Shown: positions 60,203 through 64,000 of the stretch, in pieces
Position numbering within the stretch: the first letter of the stretch is position 1
Layout of the letters: the number at the start of each line of letters is the position of its first letter
DNA from: Streptomyces sp. AC555_RSS877
Lineage (GTDB): Bacteria > Actinomycetota > Actinomycetes > Streptomycetales > Streptomycetaceae
Assembly: GCF_019049245.1 (NCBI RefSeq)
Contig: NZ_JAGMUK010000054.1
Coordinates: 124,001-188,000 of the forward strand
Length of the DNA stretch: 64,000 nucleotides
Direction of reading: 5' to 3'
Made by a program: the position numbers and the translations under genes
The notes under the pieces: generated by a model
Told to the model about the DNA's origin: nothing
What the model saw: only the letters and a program-made list of their open reading frames with translations
The model's database searches: none

Positions 60203-62671
60203 ATGAACCGTGGCACCGAGAGGGACGCACCTCCCAGCCCCGGAGCTGGGAGCGGTGCGGCGGAGCGAGCACCGTCCGGCCGTATCCCGCTGGCCGTGGT
60301 CGTGGTGGACCACGGCGGCCTGGTCTCGCACTGGAGCACGGGGGCGCGCCGCCTGTTCGGCGCCACCAAGGAGGAGGCGATCGGCCGGTTCGCGGTCGAT
60401 CTGCTGCCCGTCTCCGGAGCGCTGCCCGAGGAGGACGAGGTCGCGCCCTACGGGGCGTACGCGGCCTACGACGGCCTCGGACCCGACCTGGAGACGTCCC
60501 TTGACGGCAGGCTGTCCTACCCGGCCGCAGGCCGCGCCCGCCTCGCCGTGGGGGACCTCGACCGCATCGACGTCCTGTGGTGGGCCTACCCGCTGGTCGG
60601 CCCCGGGCGGGAGCGCCTGCTGGTCCTCGCCGCAGACGCGGCCGGACTGCGGCCCGACCACGCCGACGAGGACACCCAGGACCTGGCCTTCGAGCGGATC
60701 GCGCCCGGCTTCGCGCTGCACACCGACTTCCCGGGCGCCGACGAACTGGCCCGCCGGCTCCCCGAGATCCTGCCCAGCATGAGCGTCGACGAGGGCGCGC
60801 GCATCGCCGGACAGGTCCTCGAACTGGGTTATCCCGTCCTGGAGTTCAGTCAGAACGACCGGGTGCCCGTGACCCCCGACTGGGGCGTGCCCCGGCGCAC
60901 CGAGCGCAAGGCCCGCCGTGAACGCGCGGCCCGTGCCCTGGCCGAGGGGCGCCCCCTGCCGCAGGGCGTGGCCGACGAGGCGGAAGACCTCGAGTACACC
61001 GCCGTACGTGAGCGTCTGGAGTTCCTGAACGAGGTCAGCGGCCGGATCGGTACCTCCCTGGACCTGGCGAAGACCATCATCGAGGTCAGCAAGGCCGTCG
61101 TGCCGCGCTTCACCGACGTCGCCGGCACCTATCTGCGTGAACAGGTCGTCGCCGGCGAGGAGTTCTCCGAGGGGGTCCCGGACACCACCACCATGTGGCA
61201 CCGGGTCGCCCTGGAGCACACCGACGAACCCGGCCGCTGGGACGACGTCGTGCCGGTCGGCGAGGCCATGCCGTTCCCCGCGCACACCCCGTTCTTCCAG
61301 TGCATGACCAGCGGCGAACCCGTCCTCGTGCCGCGCATCAGCGAGCCGATGGGCCACGCCATCGCCTCCCAGTTCGAAAAACGGGACATCCGGCCCCTCA
61401 TCACGGGCCGCTCCATGCTGGTCGTGCCGCTCAAGGCACGCAACGTGGTCCTCGGCTTCATGATCCTGCTGCGGCACCCCGAGCGCGTCGAGTTCAACGA
61501 CATGGACCGGGTCACCGGCGCCGAACTCGCCGCCCGCGCGGGCCTCGTACTGGACAACGCGCGCATGTACACCTACCAGGAGAGCGTCGCCGAGACCCTC
61601 CAGGACAGCATGCTGCCGCACATCCCGCCGCGCATGGCGGGCTGCGACATCGCCACCCGCTATCTGCCCGGCACCCTCCTCGGGCGCGTCGGCGGCGACT
61701 GGTTCGACTCCGTGAAACTGCCCGGTGCCCGCACCGCCCTGGTCGTCGGCGACGTCATGGGCCACGGCCTCAACTCGGCCGCCATGATGGGCCAGTTGCG
61801 GACGGCCGTACAGACCATGGCCGCCCTCGACCTGCCGCCCGCCCAGCTGCTGCGCAACCTCGACGACCTCGCCCAGCGCCTCGGCGACACCTACCTCGCG
61901 ACCTGCCTGTACGCCGTCTACGACCCGATCGCGAGCGAACTGCACCTCGCCAACGCCGGTCACATCCCGCCCGTCGTGGTCCGTGCCCGGGACGGCGCCA
62001 GCGAGCTGCTCGACCTGCCGACGGGGGCGCCGATCGGCGTCGGCGGGGTGCCGTTCGAGGCGGTACGCGTGCGCGTGCAGCCCGGCGACCGGCTCGTGAT
62101 GTGCACCGACGGCCTGGTGGAGGTGCGCGGCGAGGACATCGGCGTCGGCCTCGCCACGCTGTGCGAGTCCGCCGCGCACCCCGCCGCCTCCATGGACGAC
62201 GCCTGCGACACGATCATCCGGGCCCTCAACACCCGCGGCGGCCGCAAGGACGACGTGGCCCTGCTGATGGCCCGCCTGAACGGCATCGAGCCCGACGACG
62301 TCGCCGAGTGGCGGCTCCCTCTCGACCCGGCCGAGGTGGGCCGGGCCCGCGCGGTGGTCCGCGAACAGCTCCACGCCTGGGGGCTCACGGGGCTCGCCGG
62401 TCCCGCCGAGCTCATGGTCAGCGAGCTCGTCACCAACGCCGTCCGGCACTCCCACAGCCGCCCCGTCGACCTGCGGCTGGTACGCGGCGACACCCTGCTG
62501 TGCGAAGTGGACGACGACGACCACGAGCTGCCGACCCTGCTGAGCGCGGGGCCGGGCGACGAGGCCGGGCGCGGTCTGCGGGTGGTGAGCACCCTCGCGC
62601 GCGAGTGGGGAACCAGCCGGACGAAGGCCGGCAAGACCGTGTGGTTCGAGCTGACGCTGCCGCGCCGCTGA
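60203..62671 (+). CDS. PAS-GAF-SpoIIE phosphatase-HATPase protein (RsbU/RsbW-like)
   Basis: An 822-residue cytoplasmic signalling protein. Order: PAS-like domain (about 30-160, LFGATKEEAIGRFAVDL), GAF (about 270-455), SpoIIE PP2C phosphatase (about 478-690) with metal-binding GGDWFD, VGDVMGHG, CTDGLVE and RKDDVALL, then a HATPase_c_2 kinase-like domain (about 703-822, LMVSELVTNAVRHS). Such fusions both dephosphorylate an anti-sigma-factor antagonist and can bind or phosphorylate partners, controlling sigma factors such as the SigB/SigF group in Streptomyces. Metal ligands and the N-box are intact. The signal sensed by PAS/GAF is unknown. Confidence 0.92.
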   Translation: MNRGTERDAPPSPGAGSGAAERAPSGRIPLAVVVVDHGGLVSHWSTGARRLFGATKEEAIGRFAVDLLPVSGALPEEDEVAPYGAYAAYDGLGPDLETSLDGRLSYPAAGRARLAVGDLDRIDVLWWAYPLVGPGRERLLVLAADAAGLRPDHADEDTQDLAFERIAPGFALHTDFPGADELARRLPEILPSMSVDEGARIAGQVLELGYPVLEFSQNDRVPVTPDWGVPRRTERKARRERAARALAEGRPLPQGVADEAEDLEYTAVRERLEFLNEVSGRIGTSLDLAKTIIEVSKAVVPRFTDVAGTYLREQVVAGEEFSEGVPDTTTMWHRVALEHTDEPGRWDDVVPVGEAMPFPAHTPFFQCMTSGEPVLVPRISEPMGHAIASQFEKRDIRPLITGRSMLVVPLKARNVVLGFMILLRHPERVEFNDMDRVTGAELAARAGLVLDNARMYTYQESVAETLQDSMLPHIPPRMAGCDIATRYLPGTLLGRVGGDWFDSVKLPGARTALVVGDVMGHGLNSAAMMGQLRTAVQTMAALDLPPAQLLRNLDDLAQRLGDTYLATCLYAVYDPIASELHLANAGHIPPVVVRARDGASELLDLPTGAPIGVGGVPFEAVRVRVQPGDRLVMCTDGLVEVRGEDIGVGLATLCESAAHPAASMDDACDTIIRALNTRGGRKDDVALLMARLNGIEPDDVAEWRLPLDPAEVGRARAVVREQLHAWGLTGLAGPAELMVSELVTNAVRHSHSRPVDLRLVRGDTLLCEVDDDDHELPTLLSAGPGDEAGRGLRVVSTLAREWGTSRTKAGKTVWFELTLPRR

Positions 62672-62825
62672 CCGTCCCAAGGGTGAGGGGGCGCGCGACG
62701 GCGTACTCGTCACGAACGACCCGTGGAGGAATGCGCCGCGCGCTTGTGGGCTTGACCTGGGCGCGATACACCGTACTGACCCGTCACTTGGGGGCGGGCG
62801 GCCTTCGCACCCTGGGGAGTTGCTC

Positions 62826-63551
62826 ATGAGCGTGACGAGTCGGTACCGGGAGGCCTGGGAGGGCTTCTGGCGTGAGGCTTCCGGTGAACCCGGGGCCGTG
62901 TTCTGGGACGCGGAGCCGATCCTCACGGCCGGCGCCCATCTCGCCCTCTTCGAACCCCATCTGGTCGACCCCGGTCTGCCCCTGGTGGACCTCGGCTGCG
63001 GCAACGGCACCCAGACCCGGTTCCTCGCCGACCGTTTCCCGCACGTCCTCGGCGCCGACCTGTCCGCCGCCGCCCTCGACCACGCCCGGCGCGGCGACCC
63101 GGCGGGCCAGGCGTCGTACCGGGTGCTGGACGCGGCCGGCAAGGGCGAGGCGGAGACGCTGCACGCGGAACTCGGCGACGCCAACGTCTACATGCGGGGC
63201 GTCCTCCACCAGGCCGACCCCGACGACCGGCAGGCGCTCGTGGACGGGATCGCCGCGCTGCTCGGGGAGCGCGGCCGGGCCTTCCTGGTGGAACTCTCCG
63301 AGGCCGCCAAGCCCGTCCTCATGGGCCTGGCGCAGCGCCCCGAGGGCCCGCCGCCCAAGCTGGCGCCCGTCTTCCGGCACGGCATCGCGCCCGGCCAGGT
63401 CGCCGACGACGCGATCCCCGTCTATCTGAACGTGGCCGGGCTGAGCGTCCTGGCGAGCGGTGAACTGCCCCTCACCACCACCGAGTACCGGCCCGACGGC
63501 ACCCGGATCGCCCTTCCGTCGAGGTGGCTGGTGGCGAGCCGCACGGTGTGA
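62826..63551 (+). CDS. SAM-dependent methyltransferase (class I)
   Basis: A 241-residue Rossmann methyltransferase. Motif I is PLVDLGCGNGTQTRFLADRF, followed by LGADLSAAALDHAR (SAM ribose-binding Asp) and the post-motif region MRGVLHQADPDDRQALVDGI. The N-terminal 40 residues (SRYREAWEGFWREA) form a helical cap. The substrate is unknown; it resembles stand-alone methyltransferases of secondary metabolism. ATG 62826 follows GGGGAG. A TTGACC element at 62752-62757 with TACTGA 16 nt later may be its promoter. Confidence 0.88.
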   Translation: MSVTSRYREAWEGFWREASGEPGAVFWDAEPILTAGAHLALFEPHLVDPGLPLVDLGCGNGTQTRFLADRFPHVLGADLSAAALDHARRGDPAGQASYRVLDAAGKGEAETLHAELGDANVYMRGVLHQADPDDRQALVDGIAALLGERGRAFLVELSEAAKPVLMGLAQRPEGPPPKLAPVFRHGIAPGQVADDAIPVYLNVAGLSVLASGELPLTTTEYRPDGTRIALPSRWLVASRTV

Positions 63552-63599
63552 CGCCCGCGGCGGTCGGGGCCACAGGGAACTCCCACCGGCGCGGAATCG

Positions 63600-63647
63600 T
63601 TGTCAACTCGCGGGATTGTCAACGTAGTTGTCGCGGCAGTTGTCAAC
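63600..63647. repeat. TTGTCAAC repeat array before the last gene
   Basis: TTGTCAAC occurs at 63600, 63616 and 63640, with a degenerate TTGTCGCG at 63628, giving 16-, 12- and 12-bp steps. With the preceding G two copies form the palindrome GTTG-T-CAAC. The regular spacing suggests several bound copies of a regulator just upstream of the exported protein gene; read on the minus strand each unit also contains TTGACA. Confidence 0.6.
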
Positions 63648-63674
63648 GAAACCCACATCATGGAGGCGCCCACG

Positions 63675-64000
63675 ATGACCCCGACCCACCCCCGCCCGAC
63701 CCGGCGTGCCGTACTCGGCGGCGCCGCCCTGGCGGCCCTGGCCGTGACGGCCGGCGCCGGCACGGCGAGCGCCACCCCGAACGCCGCCTGGCCGACGGAG
63801 TTCCCCCTTCCGAACGGCTGGCTTCCCGAGGGCATCGCCATCGGAAGCAAGCCGTACGCGTACATGGGTTCCCGCGCCAACGGCGCGATCCACCGCACCG
63901 ACCTGCGCACCGGAGAGGGCAAGATCCTCTTCGCCGGCGGCACCGGCCTGATCTCCGTCGGTCTCAAGGTCGACCACGACGGGCTGCTGTACGTCGCCGG
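63675..64000 (+). CDS. Tat-exported SMP-30/beta-propeller-like protein (partial, runs off the window)
   Basis: The first 108 residues are present. A Tat signal (TRRAVLGGAALAALA at 9-23, cleavage near ASA) precedes a region beginning FPLPNGWLPEGIAIG, with YMGSRANGAIHRTDLRTGEG and VGLKVDHDGLLYVAG, the repeating strand pattern of SMP-30/gluconolactonase or NHL-type propellers. The enzyme activity, if any, cannot be judged from this part. TGGAGG lies 8 nt before the ATG. Upstream is the TTGTCAAC array. Confidence 0.8.
   Translation, partial: MTPTHPRPTRRAVLGGAALAALAVTAGAGTASATPNAAWPTEFPLPNGWLPEGIAIGSKPYAYMGSRANGAIHRTDLRTGEGKILFAGGTGLISVGLKVDHDGLLYVA

Overview
The window is about 70% GC or higher, has long genes packed on both strands, uses GTG starts freely and has almost no TTA codons. 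Gene families (coelichelin synthetase, a conservon-type kinase, SpoIIE-type phosphatase, SlpD/TAP-type peptidase) point to a Streptomyces chromosome. No tRNA, rRNA, CRISPR array, transposase or replication origin was found. Both edges cut through genes.

Region 1 (2-24372) is a coelichelin-type hydroxamate siderophore locus. It runs: ferric-siderophore permeases cchC (partial) and cchD, ATPase cchE, binding lipoprotein cchF, exporter half cchG, trimodular NRPS cchH, exporter half cchI, then releasing/trilactone-type esterase cchJ (opposite strand) and MbtH-like cchK. The ten-residue specificity codes read from the three adenylation domains (DINYWGGIGK, DFWNIGMVHK, DMENLGLINK) fit formyl-hydroxy-ornithine, threonine and hydroxy-ornithine. 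DmdR/IdeR-like iron boxes lie before cchE, before cchF and between cchJ and cchK. CchG and CchI have complementary broken ATPase motifs and should work only as a pair. A two-gene cassette (MHYT membrane protein plus nitrate/nitrite-sensor-like kinase) sits inside the cluster between cchI and cchJ. Downstream of cchK, and coupled to it, are an amidohydrolase with a TTA codon and a 76-residue unknown protein.

Region 2 (24492-34744) holds a gamma-glutamyltransferase, an inositol-monophosphatase-family enzyme, a CrtI/PYROXD2-like flavoenzyme overlapping a macrodomain protein, a MarR regulator with a 26-bp palindrome at its start, a Tat-exported GH2 beta-galactosidase with a LamG-like insert (TTA codon), and an ArsR metal sensor.

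Region 3 (34892-42708) holds alkylation repair (Ada-AlkA fusion and Ogt), a VOC protein, then a same-strand sirtuin, Nudix hydrolase and ADP-ribosylglycohydrolase, a glycerate kinase, and psd-pssA for phosphatidylethanolamine synthesis.

Region 4 (42879-52139) is the ethylmalonyl-CoA pathway operon ccr-ecm-mcl-mch-acd, flanked by a TetR regulator and a tandem-duplicated 3-hydroxyacyl-CoA dehydrogenase. Together these turn acetoacetyl/crotonyl-CoA into ethylmalonyl-CoA and onward to C4/C5 acids, for acetate assimilation and polyketide extender units.

Region 5 (52533-64000) holds a HEAT-repeat protein, a GNAT enzyme overlapping a RidA protein, a secreted TAP-type peptidase (TTA codon), an Rv2578c-like radical SAM protein under a perfect SOS box, an SRPBCC protein, an MFS exporter with three carboxypeptidase-regulatory-like repeats at its C-terminus, a PAS-GAF-PP2C-ATPase stress phosphatase, a methyltransferase and the start of a Tat-exported beta-propeller-like protein.
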